Assembly: GCA_027531255.1 (NCBI GenBank)
Contig: JAPZRU010000007.1
Location: forward strand, 372,001 to 436,000
DNA: 64,000 nt
Source: Steroidobacteraceae bacterium
GTDB lineage: Bacteria; Pseudomonadota; Gammaproteobacteria; Steroidobacterales; Steroidobacteraceae
Direction of reading: 5' to 3'
How positions within the stretch are numbered: position 1 is the stretch's first letter; every line of letters begins with the position of its first letter. The position numbers and the translations under genes were made by a program. The notes beneath the pieces are model-generated. The model did no database searches, had not been told where the DNA came from, and saw only the letters and a list, made by a program, of their open reading frames with translations. Shown piece after piece: positions 35,456-44,303 of the stretch.

Positions 35456-36334
35456 ATGGCAGTCATCGACACTCTCGTGGGACGCGCCCGCGACCTCGGC
35501 GACGGTTTCCAGGTCCGTCGCGTGCTGCCGCACGGGCGGCGCCAGATGGTCGGTCCGTTCGTGTTCTTCGACCAGATGGGCCCGGTGCAGCTCGCGCCGG
35601 GTGGCGGACTCGACGTGCGGCCGCACCCCCACGTCGGCCTCGCCACGGTGACCTACCTGTTCGACGGCGTGATCCGCCACCGCGACAGCCTCGGCGTGCG
35701 GCAGGACATCCGTCCCGGCGACGTGAACTGGATGACGGCCGGCCGCGGCATCGTGCACTCCGAGCGCACGCCCGAGGAGATGCGCGCCGCCGGGTCCTCG
35801 GTTTCGGGCATCCAGTCCTGGGTGGCGCTGCCACGCGCGCACGAGGACGCCGAGCCGGCGTTCGTGCACCACGCGGCCGCCACGCTGCCGTGCTTCACCC
35901 GCGACGGCGCGGAACTCTGCGTGATCGCGGGCGAGGCGTACGGCCGGACCGCCCCGGTGCGCACCTTCTCGACGCTGTTCTACGTGGACGCGAGCCTGAC
36001 TGCGGGCGGCGGTCTCGACGTGCCGGCCGGCTACGAGGAGCGCGCCGTGTACGTGGCCGAGGGCGAGGCGAGCGTCGACGGCGTCGAATGCCGCGTCGGC
36101 GACCTCGCGCTGCTCGGTCCCGGCATCCCGGCCGCCGTCACGACCCGCACCGGGGCCCGGGTGATGCTCCTCGGCGGCGAGCCGCTGGACGGGCCCCGTC
36201 ACGTCTGGTGGAACTTCGTCGCCAGTTCGCCGGAACGCCTGGCGGCCGCCCGCGAGGCGTGGCGGCGCTATGGCGCGGCCCCGTTCTCGCGCGTGCCGGA
36301 CGACGACGAGTTCATGCCATTGCCGGAGCAATGA
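35456..36334 (+). CDS. Pirin family protein
   Basis: 292 residues, bicupin. The metal-binding N-terminal cupin shows FVFFDQMGPVQL, DVRPHPHVGLATVTYLFDG with the His residues that bind Fe, and DVNWMTAGRGIVHSERTP with the Glu/His of the third and fourth ligands. The second cupin contains YEERAVYVAEGEASVDG. Bacterial pirins include YhhW quercetinases and redox-responsive regulators of central metabolism; the role here is not determined. ATG at 35456 next to the family start MAVIDTLVGRARDLG-type sequence. Monocistronic. Confidence 0.92.
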   Translation: MAVIDTLVGRARDLGDGFQVRRVLPHGRRQMVGPFVFFDQMGPVQLAPGGGLDVRPHPHVGLATVTYLFDGVIRHRDSLGVRQDIRPGDVNWMTAGRGIVHSERTPEEMRAAGSSVSGIQSWVALPRAHEDAEPAFVHHAAATLPCFTRDGAELCVIAGEAYGRTAPVRTFSTLFYVDASLTAGGGLDVPAGYEERAVYVAEGEASVDGVECRVGDLALLGPGIPAAVTTRTGARVMLLGGEPLDGPRHVWWNFVASSPERLAAAREAWRRYGAAPFSRVPDDDEFMPLPEQ

Positions 36335-36427
36335 CTCCCGGAAGTCCGCTGGCTGGCGCAGGGATGCCTTGAAGAATGCGGGAATCGTGCCGATCTACAC
36401 CGTTTCGGCGGCTCCCCCGGTGGGCGT

Positions 36428-36469
36428 CCGTCGCAAATCGCGACGGGCCACCGCAACCGCGCTGCGGTT
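36428..36469. promoter_or_regulatory. Two dyads upstream of the RND efflux operon
   Basis: CCGTCGC (36428-36434) and GCGACGG (36440-36446) form perfect 7-bp arms around AAATC; AACCGC/GCGGTT arms around GCT follow at about 36455-36469. No T run follows, so a terminator is unlikely. They lie 80-120 nt before the adaptor gene and could be operator sites; a TACACT -10-like hexamer is at 36507-36512. Confidence 0.35.
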
Positions 36470-36547
36470 CGTCGCATCCAACCGGAACGGCCCGTCGATT
36501 GGGCCCTACACTGCCGGCCCTATGCACCCGATTCCACAGCAGCTGCC

Positions 36548-37861
36548 GTGACCAACGTAGTGAAGCGCTTCCGCCCTGAACAGCCGGCCCCGGTCCAGCC
36601 CGGCAGCCCTCTGGAGCCGCTGGCCTCGCCGGTGCAGGCCGAAATCGCCTCCGGCCTCACGGCCTCCACGGTGGGCACCGCCGGTATCGGCCCGGGGCCT
36701 GTCGCGGCCCCGGCACGGCCGTTCTGGCAGACCAACCGGTTCCGCGTACTCGCCCTCCTGGTGCTGGTCGCCATCGTCGGCGTCGCGCTGTCGATGCGCA
36801 CGTCCGGCCCGGTCGCGCCGGTGGACCCGGCGGCGCAGACCCCGCTCGTCAGCGTGACCACGCCGGGCCGCACGCCGGTGACCGGCACCGTCACCTTCAC
36901 GGGCGCGATCGCCGCCCGCTACGACATGCCGATCGGCGTGGAAGGCGAGGGCGGTCGGATCGCGTCCGTGCGGGTCGAGCCCGGCGACCGCGTGCGCCGC
37001 GGTCAGGTGCTCGCGACGCTCGACACTTCCGTCGTCGGCTCGCAGGTCGCGAGCCTGCGCGCGCAGCTCGTGCAGGCCGAGGCCGAGGCCGCACTCGCGG
37101 AGCAGGACTTCAGGCGGGCGGAAGCGGTGGCGAACTCCGTCGGCGCGCTGTCGCAGCAGGAAGTGGACAACCGCCGCTCGCGCGTCGCGACCTCCCGCGC
37201 CCGCGTCGAGGCGGCGCGCGCGCAGTTGGCGGAGTCGCAGGCACGCCTCGGGCGCACCGAGATCCGTGCGCCCGCCGACGGCCTCGTGCTGACGCGCGAC
37301 GCCGAGGTCGGCCAGACCGCGACGCCCGGCAGCCCGGCGCTGTTCCGGCTCGCCCGCGGCGGCGAGATCGAGATGCGCGCGCGGGTCGCCGAGCAGGACC
37401 TGCCGAAGCTGCGCGTCGGCCAGCCGGCGCAGGTGCGCGTGACGGGACTGAGCGAGGCCTTCCCGGGCCAGGTGCGGCTGCTCGGCGCCGTGATCGATCC
37501 GCAGACGCGCCTCGGCGAGGTGCGGGTGCAGCTGCAGCCGAACCCGAACCTGCGGCCCGGCGCGTTCGCACGCGGCGAGGTCGAGACCGGCCGCGAGTCG
37601 CGGCCGGTGCTGCCGCAGACGGCGGTGCTGTCCGACGGCACGCAGAACTACGTGCTGGTCGTGGGCGCCGACGGCAAGGTTGCGCGCCGAGACGTGCGGA
37701 TCGCGAGCACCGGCGTGCGCGGCGTGGTGATCGCCGAGGGTCTCGACGGCACCGAGCGCGTGGTCACGGCCGCGGGGCCGTTCCTGCAGGCCGGCGAGAC
37801 CGTCCGGGTCGCTGAGACCCCGGCCGCGCCCGCCGGCTCCCCGGCGCAGGCCGCGCGCTGA
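36548..37861 (+). CDS. RND efflux periplasmic adaptor (membrane fusion protein)
   Basis: 437 residues from GTG 36548. A Pro/Ala-rich cytoplasmic N-terminus of about 65 residues precedes one membrane helix (FRVLALLVLVAIVGVALSM), then lipoyl/beta-barrel domains (IGVEGEGGRIASVRVEPGDRV-type half motif, split), a helical hairpin with LRAQLVQAEAEAALAEQDFRRAE, the second lipoyl half RTEIRAPADGLVLTRDAEVGQ, and the VLPQTAVL membrane-proximal strand. It links the inner-membrane pump encoded next with an outer-membrane channel that is not in this cluster. Substrates unknown. Confidence 0.92.
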   Translation: MTNVVKRFRPEQPAPVQPGSPLEPLASPVQAEIASGLTASTVGTAGIGPGPVAAPARPFWQTNRFRVLALLVLVAIVGVALSMRTSGPVAPVDPAAQTPLVSVTTPGRTPVTGTVTFTGAIAARYDMPIGVEGEGGRIASVRVEPGDRVRRGQVLATLDTSVVGSQVASLRAQLVQAEAEAALAEQDFRRAEAVANSVGALSQQEVDNRRSRVATSRARVEAARAQLAESQARLGRTEIRAPADGLVLTRDAEVGQTATPGSPALFRLARGGEIEMRARVAEQDLPKLRVGQPAQVRVTGLSEAFPGQVRLLGAVIDPQTRLGEVRVQLQPNPNLRPGAFARGEVETGRESRPVLPQTAVLSDGTQNYVLVVGADGKVARRDVRIASTGVRGVVIAEGLDGTERVVTAAGPFLQAGETVRVAETPAAPAGSPAQAAR

Positions 37862-37895
37862 GCGCGGCCGCCCGCCGAGCCCGAGGACCGCACCC

Positions 37896-40800
37896 ATGAT
37901 GCGCAATCTCTCCGCCTGGTCCATCAGGAACCCGGTGCCGCCGCTGGTGCTGTTCGTCGTGCTGACGGTGGTCGGCCTGATCGCCTTCTGGCGGCTGCCG
38001 ATCAACCTGAACCCCGACGTCACGTTCCCGATGGTCAACGTGTCGATCTCGCAGCCCGGCGCCGCGCCGACCGAGATCGAGACGCAGATCATGCAGAAGG
38101 TCGAGGCCAGCATCGCCTCGGTGGCGGACGTGCGCACGATCACCTCGCGGGCGATCGAGGGCCAGGCGCTGGTCTTCGTCGAGTTCCAGATCGGCACGCC
38201 GATCGACCGCGCGCTGAACGACGTGCGCGACGCGGTCTCCAAGGTACGCTCCGACATGCCGGAGGGCATCCAGGAGCCCGTCGTGCAGCGCATCGACGTC
38301 GAGGGCGGCGCGATCGCGTACTACGCGGTGTCCACCACCGCGATGTCGCTCGAGCAGCTGTCCTGGTTCGTGGACAACACGGTCAACAAGCGGCTGCTGG
38401 CGCTGACCGGCGTCGCGCAGGTGTCGCGCAGCGGCGGCGTGGACCGCGAGATCCGCGTCGAGCTCGACCCGGCGCGGATGCAGGCGCTCGGCATCACCGC
38501 GGTGCAGGTCAGCCAGCAGCTGCGCGCGCTGAACCTGGACGCGCCGGGCGGCCGCGCGCAGGTCGGCGGCGGCGAACAGTCGATCCGCGTGCTCGGCGGC
38601 GCGGACACCGCGCTGCAGCTCGGCGCGACGCAGGTCGCGCTCGCCGACGGCCGCGTCGTGCGGCTCGACGACATCGCCGAGGTGCGCGACGACGTCGCCG
38701 AGATCCGCTCGCTGTCGCGCTACAACGGCCGGCCGGCGACCACCTTCGGGGTGTTCAAGGGCCGCGGCGCGTCCGACGTGGAGGTGCTCGACAAGGTCGA
38801 GGCCGAGATCGCGCAGATCAAGCAGGAGCGCCCGGGCGTCGAGTTCGACATGGTGTTCACCACCGTCGAGAACACCAGGGAGACCTACCGCTCCGCGATG
38901 ACGGCGCTGATCGAGGGCTCGATCCTCGCGGTGGTCGTGGTGTTCTTCTTCCTGCGCGACTGGCGCGCCACCGCGATCTCCGCGCTCGCGATCCCGCTGT
39001 CCGCGATCCCGACCTTCGCGTTCATGTACTTCATGGACTTCACGCTGAACCAGGTGACGCTGCTGTCGCTGTCGCTGGTCGCGGGCGTGCTGGTCGACGA
39101 CGCGATCGTCGAGATCGAGAACATCGTCCGCCACATGCGGATGGGCAAGACCGCGTACCAGGCGGCGCTCGACGCCGCCGACGAGATCGGCCTGGCCGTG
39201 GTGGCCACCTCGGCGACGATCGTCGCGGTGTTCGTGCCGGTCAGCTTCATGAGCGGCATCATCGGCCAGTACTTCAAGAGCTTCGGCCTGACGGTCGCGG
39301 CCGCGGTGTTCTTCTCGCTGCTGGTCGCGCGCATGATCACGCCGCTGATGGCCGCGTACCTGCTGCGCTCCGACACGAAGCTCGGCGAGCACGCGGACGG
39401 CCCGTGGATGCAGCGCTACCTGCGCTGGGTGAAGGCCGCGATCGAGCACCGCTGGACCACGCTCGGCCTCGGCACGGGCTTCTTCGCGCTGTCGGTGTTC
39501 CTGCTGCTGCAGCTGCCGACGGGCTTCATCCCGGCCTCGGACCTGTCGAGCAGCCAGGTCAAGATCGAGCTGCCGCCGGGCGTGCGCCTCGAGGACACCG
39601 CGCGCGTGTCCCAGCAGGTCACCGCGATCGTGCGCCGCCACCCCGAGGTGCGCGCGGTGGTCGAGTCGATCGGCTCGGACGAGGACGGCCAGGTCCGCAA
39701 CGCCACGCTCTACATCACGCTGGTGCCGCGCGACGAACGCGAGCTTTCCCAGGTCGAGTGGGAGCGCAAGGTGGCGCCCGAGCTGCGCGCCGTGCCGGAC
39801 GCCCGAGTGCAGTTCCAGAGCCAGGAAGGCGGCGGCATGGGCGGTCGCGACATCACGCTGCTCGTCACCGGCGACGACCCCGCGCTCGTGGATCGCACCG
39901 CGCGCCGGGTGATCGAGGAGATGAAGGATCTCCCCGAGATCAGGGACCCCCGGATCAACGGCGACCTGCCCCGGCCCGAGATCGTCGTCCGGCCGCGTCT
40001 CGATCTCGCGGCCGACCTCGGCGTGACGGTGCAGGCGATCAGCCAGACGATGCGCATCGCGACGCTCGGCGACATCCCGCAGAACGCGCCGAAGTTCTCG
40101 CTCGACGACCGCCAGATCCCGATCCGCGTCAGCCTCAAGGAAAGCGCGCGCCAGGACCTCGCGACGATCGAGAACCTGCCGGTGCCGACCGCCGACGGCG
40201 GCAGCGTGCCGCTGAAGGCCGTCGCCGACATCACGTTCGGCGTGGGCCCGGCGACGATCCGCCGCTACAACCAGACCCGCCGCCTGACGATCGACGCCGA
40301 CCTGAACGGCGTGCAGATCGGCGAGGCGATGAAGAAGATCCGCCAGCTGCCGACGCTGGCGAACCTGCCGCAGGGCGTTCGGCTCGTGCCGCAGGGCAGC
40401 GCCGAGTTCATGCAGGAGATGATGCTCGGCTTCGCGCTCGCGCTCGGCGCCGGCGTGCTGATGGTCTACGCGGTGCTGGTGCTGCTGTTCGCCCGCGTGC
40501 TGCAGCCGCTGACGATCCTCTCGGCGCTGCCGCTCGCGCTCGGCGGCGTGGTGTTCGCGCTGATGCTGACCGGCAACGCGTTCTCGATGCCGGTCGTGAT
40601 CGGCGTGCTGATGCTGATGGGCATCGTCGGCAAGAACTCGATCCTGCTGGTGGACTTCGCGATCGAGGAGATCCGTGCAGGCTCGGACCGCGTCAGCGCG
40701 CTGGTCGAGGCCGGCCACAAGCGCGCGCGCCCGATCGTGATGACCTCGATCGCGATGATCGCGGGCATGATCCCTATCGCGATCGGCTGGCACGGCGACA

Positions 40801-41054
40801 CCTCGTTCCGCGCGCCGATGGCGATCGCGGTGATCGGCGGCATCGTCACTTCGACCGCGCTGACGCTGCTGATCGTGCCGGCCGCGTTCTCGGTGATGGA
40901 CGACATCGAGCGCTGGATCGGGCCCCGCGCCCGGCGGATCCTGTCGGCCGACGCGCCGACGCCGGTGGTGGGCCACCACCACGGCGGTCCGGCGCCGGGT
41001 CCCGGCGGCGCCGGTGCGCCGGGCCGCGTGACGGCGGACAAGACCGAGGGCTGA
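37896..41054 (+). CDS. RND efflux pump, HAE1-type permease
   Basis: 1052 residues, 12 membrane helices and two large periplasmic loops. The TM4 proton-relay acidic pair is in GVLVDDAIVEIENIVRHM near residue 400, TM10 Lys is in MGIVGKNSILLVDFAIEE near 915, and the opening WSIRNPVPPLVLFVVLTVVG plus LPINLNPDVTFPMVNV is typical. Uses the proton gradient to expel hydrophobic compounds as a trimer. Two adjacent ATG codons at 37896. Follows the adaptor by 34 nt. C-terminus has a His-His-His Gly/Pro-rich tail of no known role. Confidence 0.94.
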   Translation: MMRNLSAWSIRNPVPPLVLFVVLTVVGLIAFWRLPINLNPDVTFPMVNVSISQPGAAPTEIETQIMQKVEASIASVADVRTITSRAIEGQALVFVEFQIGTPIDRALNDVRDAVSKVRSDMPEGIQEPVVQRIDVEGGAIAYYAVSTTAMSLEQLSWFVDNTVNKRLLALTGVAQVSRSGGVDREIRVELDPARMQALGITAVQVSQQLRALNLDAPGGRAQVGGGEQSIRVLGGADTALQLGATQVALADGRVVRLDDIAEVRDDVAEIRSLSRYNGRPATTFGVFKGRGASDVEVLDKVEAEIAQIKQERPGVEFDMVFTTVENTRETYRSAMTALIEGSILAVVVVFFFLRDWRATAISALAIPLSAIPTFAFMYFMDFTLNQVTLLSLSLVAGVLVDDAIVEIENIVRHMRMGKTAYQAALDAADEIGLAVVATSATIVAVFVPVSFMSGIIGQYFKSFGLTVAAAVFFSLLVARMITPLMAAYLLRSDTKLGEHADGPWMQRYLRWVKAAIEHRWTTLGLGTGFFALSVFLLLQLPTGFIPASDLSSSQVKIELPPGVRLEDTARVSQQVTAIVRRHPEVRAVVESIGSDEDGQVRNATLYITLVPRDERELSQVEWERKVAPELRAVPDARVQFQSQEGGGMGGRDITLLVTGDDPALVDRTARRVIEEMKDLPEIRDPRINGDLPRPEIVVRPRLDLAADLGVTVQAISQTMRIATLGDIPQNAPKFSLDDRQIPIRVSLKESARQDLATIENLPVPTADGGSVPLKAVADITFGVGPATIRRYNQTRRLTIDADLNGVQIGEAMKKIRQLPTLANLPQGVRLVPQGSAEFMQEMMLGFALALGAGVLMVYAVLVLLFARVLQPLTILSALPLALGGVVFALMLTGNAFSMPVVIGVLMLMGIVGKNSILLVDFAIEEIRAGSDRVSALVEAGHKRARPIVMTSIAMIAGMIPIAIGWHGDTSFRAPMAIAVIGGIVTSTALTLLIVPAAFSVMDDIERWIGPRARRILSADAPTPVVGHHHGGPAPGPGGAGAPGRVTADKTEG

Positions 41055-41196
41055 GCGCGCCGCGCAGGCCGCCGGGCCTCTCGGGGCGCGGGCCCGGAAC
41101 CCGCCGCGACGCGGGCCCGGTCGCGATCGCGCTTGATCCGGGCCCGCCAAACAGGCGAAGGTCCGCGCTCCTGCACGGGTTGCTGAGGGGCGCCAG

Positions 41197-42531
41197 GTGA
41201 CCGTCGATCCGGGTCGGGTTCCCGAGTGGACGCTGTTCGGGGCCGGGCCGTTGCCCCTGGCCGCCGTCGGCCTCGTCGCCGTCGCCTTCGTGCTGCTCGC
41301 GTGGTGGGAGGGCGTGCGTTCGCCCCGGCCCGCCCCGGATCGGGACGTCCCGTGGCGCGAGATCGCACGCGACTGGCTGGGCGTGCTCTGGCCTTACGCG
41401 GTGCTCGCTGCGCTGGCCTCGCTCGCCGCGCTGGCAGGCGTCGTGCCGAAGTCGCTCGGGGTCAAGGCGGCGCAGCTGGCGGGCGTGCTGCTCGCGGTCC
41501 GCGCCGTGTTCGCCGTCACCGGCACGGTTGCCCGCATCGGCTGGATCCGCCGCTGGGAAGTGCGCCTCGCGGCCATCGTCTGGTCGGTGTACGCGGCCGA
41601 CATCCTCGGCTGGGCCGGGCAGGTCGAGGCTGCGCTGGAGCGCGTCGACCTCGTGCCCGGCAAGCCGTCGTTCAGCCTGTGGGCGCTGCTCTCGCTGCTG
41701 GTCACCGTGACGCTGGCGGCGATGGTCGCGGGCATCGTCAGCGGCGCGGTCGACCGCCGCGTGATGCACGTCGGCGCGCTCGAGCCCAGCACGAAGATCG
41801 GCATCTCGAAGTTCCTGAAGTTCGCGCTGATCACCGCCGGCATCCTGCTCGGCCTGAACGCCGCGGACGTCGACGTGACCACGCTGACGGTGCTGACCGG
41901 CGCGATCGGCCTCGGGCTCGGCTTCGGCCTCCAGGCGATCGCCGCGAACTTCGTCAGCGGCTTCGTGCTGCTCGCCGACAAGAGCATCAAGCCCGGCGAC
42001 GTGATCAGCTTCACCGGCACGACGGGCACCAGCACGCACGGCTTCGGCTGGGTCGAGCAGCTGCGCGCGCGCTACGTGGTGGTGCGCGACCGCGACGGGG
42101 TCGCGACGCTCGTGCCGAACCAGAACCTGATCACGAACAGCGTGATCAACTGGAGCTATTCCGGCTTCAAGGTGCGGCTGCGGCTGCCGGTGCGCATCAC
42201 CTACGAGTCCGACGCGGAGCTCGCGCTCAAGCTGCTGCTCGAGGCGGCGAGCGACCACCCGCGCATCCTGACGGACCCGCCGCCGGTCTCGCGGCTGATG
42301 AACTTCGAGGACTACGGGATGGAGCTCGAGGTCCGCTTCTGGATCGTCGACCCCGCGAACGGCGTGAACAACGTGCGCTCGGACGTGAACCGGAAGATCC
42401 TCAGGCTGTTCCGCGCCAACCGGATCAAGATCCCGGTCGCGCAGCGCGAACTCAGGATGCTCGGTCCCGCGCCGGACGTCGATTTCGACACGCAGGGCCC
42501 GATCGAGCTGTCGCGCCCGGGCGAGGATTGA
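41197..42531 (+). CDS. MscS-family mechanosensitive ion channel
   Basis: 444 residues from GTG 41197. Four to five membrane helices in the first 210 residues are followed by the MscS pore helix and beta domain: TVLTGAIGLGLGFGLQAIAANFVSG (split across residues ~244-268) then DKSIKPGDVISF and RYVVVRDRDGVATLVPNQNLI, and a C-terminal alpha/beta domain. Gly/Ala packing in the pore helix is conserved. It opens on membrane tension during osmotic downshock. Transcribed in the same direction as the RND genes but after 142 nt. Confidence 0.92.
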   Translation: MTVDPGRVPEWTLFGAGPLPLAAVGLVAVAFVLLAWWEGVRSPRPAPDRDVPWREIARDWLGVLWPYAVLAALASLAALAGVVPKSLGVKAAQLAGVLLAVRAVFAVTGTVARIGWIRRWEVRLAAIVWSVYAADILGWAGQVEAALERVDLVPGKPSFSLWALLSLLVTVTLAAMVAGIVSGAVDRRVMHVGALEPSTKIGISKFLKFALITAGILLGLNAADVDVTTLTVLTGAIGLGLGFGLQAIAANFVSGFVLLADKSIKPGDVISFTGTTGTSTHGFGWVEQLRARYVVVRDRDGVATLVPNQNLITNSVINWSYSGFKVRLRLPVRITYESDAELALKLLLEAASDHPRILTDPPPVSRLMNFEDYGMELEVRFWIVDPANGVNNVRSDVNRKILRLFRANRIKIPVAQRELRMLGPAPDVDFDTQGPIELSRPGED

Positions 42532-42547
42532 AGGGGGTCGGCACGCG

Positions 42548-43774
42548 ATGCGCACGCCGGTGACGGACTCCGCGCGGATCGAGACGCTCGACGTGCTCCG
42601 CGGCTTCGCGGTGCTCGGCATCCTGATGGTCAACGCCGCGTTCTTCGCGTGGCCGTGGCAGTCGGTCGCGAATCCGACCAACGCACCGTTCCCGCTCGAG
42701 GACGCGCTCGACCGCGCGACGTGGTTCGTCGCGCACGTGTTCTTCGAGAACAAGTTCGTGGCGCTGTTCTCGATGCTGTTCGGCGCGAGCCTGCTGCTGC
42801 TCGGCGGCGAGCGCGCGGACGCGGAGGGCTCGCGCCTGCTCCGCCGGCGGCTCGGCTGGCTCGCCGCATTCGGCCTCGCGCACGGCGTGCTGATCTGGTT
42901 CGGCGACATCCTGCTGGTCTACGCGCTCACCGGCCTGCTCGCGATGCGCTGCCGCTCGTGGTCGGTGCGGCGGCTGCTCGTCGTCGGCGTGCTGCTGGCG
43001 GTGGTCGCGGGCGTCGGCCTGCGCGGCCTGGTCGCGACGGTCGCGTTCGCGCCGCCCGACGCTCAGGCGGAACTCGCCGCGGAGATCTGGTCGCCGCCGC
43101 CGGGCACGATCGAGGCGACGATCGCCGCGATGCAGGGCGGCCTGGTCGCCGCGACGCGCCAGAACGTGTCGGACTGGGCCGAGTACGTGATCGCCAGCGT
43201 GCCGCTGTTCTACCTCTGGTACACGCTGGGGCTGATGCTGGTCGGCATGGCGCTGTTCCGGCACGGCTTCCTGCAGGGGCGGGCCGCGCGCGGCACCTAC
43301 CTCGGGTGGATCGCTGCGGGTGTCGCGTCGCTGGCCGCCATCGCCGCCCAGGCGGGCGTGATGCTCGCGGCCGGTTTCCCGTTCCCCGCCGCCGCGGGCA
43401 GCGGCCAGTTCGCACAGGCGTTCCTGAGCCCGGTGGTCACGCTGGCGTACGTCTCGGGCCTCGTGCTGCTGTGGCGGAGCGGCGTGGCGCGGGCGTTGCT
43501 GCAGCGGCTGGCCGCGGTGGGGCGCATGGCGTTCACCAACTACATCGCGCAGTCCGTGGTCATGACGACGGTGTTCTGGAGCGGCCGCGGCCTCGGGCTC
43601 TACGGCGAGGTCGACCGCCCGGCCCTGTACGCGCTCGTGCTCGCGGTCTGGACCCTGCAGCTCGCGTGGTCGCCGTGGTGGCTGCGGCGGTACCGGATGG
43701 GACCGCTCGAGTGGGCGTGGCGTCGGCTGGTCTACGGCCAGCCGCTGCCGCTGCGGCACGCCGCCGAGCGCTGA
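42548..43774 (+). CDS. DUF418 family membrane protein (YeiB-like)
   Basis: 408 residues, about nine to ten membrane helices. Typical start RIETLDVLRGFAVLGILMVN, then NKFVALFSMLFGASLLLL near residue 70, LAHGVLIWFGDILLVYALTG near 115, and the DUF418 domain with MAFTNYIAQSVVMTTVF and PLEWAWRRLVYGQPLPL at the end. Function unknown; some members sit near acyltransferase-3 families structurally. Starts 16 nt after the MscS gene stop, so likely co-transcribed. Confidence 0.9.
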   Translation: MRTPVTDSARIETLDVLRGFAVLGILMVNAAFFAWPWQSVANPTNAPFPLEDALDRATWFVAHVFFENKFVALFSMLFGASLLLLGGERADAEGSRLLRRRLGWLAAFGLAHGVLIWFGDILLVYALTGLLAMRCRSWSVRRLLVVGVLLAVVAGVGLRGLVATVAFAPPDAQAELAAEIWSPPPGTIEATIAAMQGGLVAATRQNVSDWAEYVIASVPLFYLWYTLGLMLVGMALFRHGFLQGRAARGTYLGWIAAGVASLAAIAAQAGVMLAAGFPFPAAAGSGQFAQAFLSPVVTLAYVSGLVLLWRSGVARALLQRLAAVGRMAFTNYIAQSVVMTTVFWSGRGLGLYGEVDRPALYALVLAVWTLQLAWSPWWLRRYRMGPLEWAWRRLVYGQPLPLRHAAER

Positions 43775-43803
43775 CGTCGGCCGCGACCGCGGGGCGGCGT
43801 GCC

Positions 43804-44193
43804 TCAGCGCCGGTTCAGCGGTCGGCGCCGGGTGGGTGCACCGCGCTTCGGCGCCGCGGCGCGCGCGGCGAGGCTGCGGAAGTGCTTCGCGCCGAGCGCA
43901 TCGACGCTGCGCTCGAACTCGCGGTAGGTCGTGACCAGCGCCCGCCCGAACTCGGTCAGCTCGACCCCGCCGCCGCCGGCGCCGCCGACGCTGCTGCGCG
44001 TGAGCGGCTCGTCGAACGACGCGTTGGCTTCTTCCAGCAGCAGCCACGCGCGCCGGTAGCTCATGCCGAGGTCGCGCGCCGCGCCGGACAGCGAGCCGCC
44101 GCGGTCGACCGCTTCCAGCAGCGCGACCTTGCCGGGTCCGATCGAGCAGGCCGGGCCGAGGTCGATGCGCAGGCGGACGTGGACCGTGGTCAT
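43804..44193 (-). CDS. modE: ModE-type winged-helix regulator, DNA-binding domain only
   Basis: 129 residues from ATG 44193. Residues ~8-110 match the ModE N-terminal domain: SIGPGKVALLEAVDRGGSLS, then AARDLGMSYRRAWLLLEEAN (recognition helix), TRSSVGGAGGGGVELTEFGR and the dimer helix TTYREFERSVDAL. The remaining residues are a basic tail (RRRPLNRR). Full-length ModE has two C-terminal molbindin (TOBE) domains that bind molybdate; they are absent here, and no separate molbindin gene is nearby. Divergent from modA across 110 nt containing a ModE-type operator, so it probably controls modA and itself. Confidence 0.88.
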   Translation of the reverse strand: MTTVHVRLRIDLGPACSIGPGKVALLEAVDRGGSLSGAARDLGMSYRRAWLLLEEANASFDEPLTRSSVGGAGGGGVELTEFGRALVTTYREFERSVDALGAKHFRSLAARAAAPKRGAPTRRRPLNRR

Positions 44194-44267
44194 TGCGCGA
44201 GGGTAGCCGATGGGCCGACCGGCCGTGGAGGGTCGCGCGCCGTTGCAAGCGGTGCCGCCTGCGGTCA

Positions 44268-44291
44268 CGCTATGTCCACTTGTACATAGCG
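44268..44291. promoter_or_regulatory. ModE-type operator in front of modA
   Basis: Perfect inverted repeat: CGCTATGT at 44268-44275 and ACATAGCG at 44284-44291, spacer of 8 bases. The layout and half sites match the known ModE operator pattern (CGYTATAT, 8 bases, ATATARCG). It ends 12 bases before the modA start codon, where bound ModE with molybdate would block expression. The same geometry recurs at 49293-49316. Confidence 0.85.
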
Positions 44292-44303
44292 GGAGCCGCC
44301 ACC

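Noticed and set aside
36428-36446. Hairpin as intrinsic terminator of the pirin gene
   Set aside because: No T run follows and the arms are only 7 bp; operator is at least as likely.
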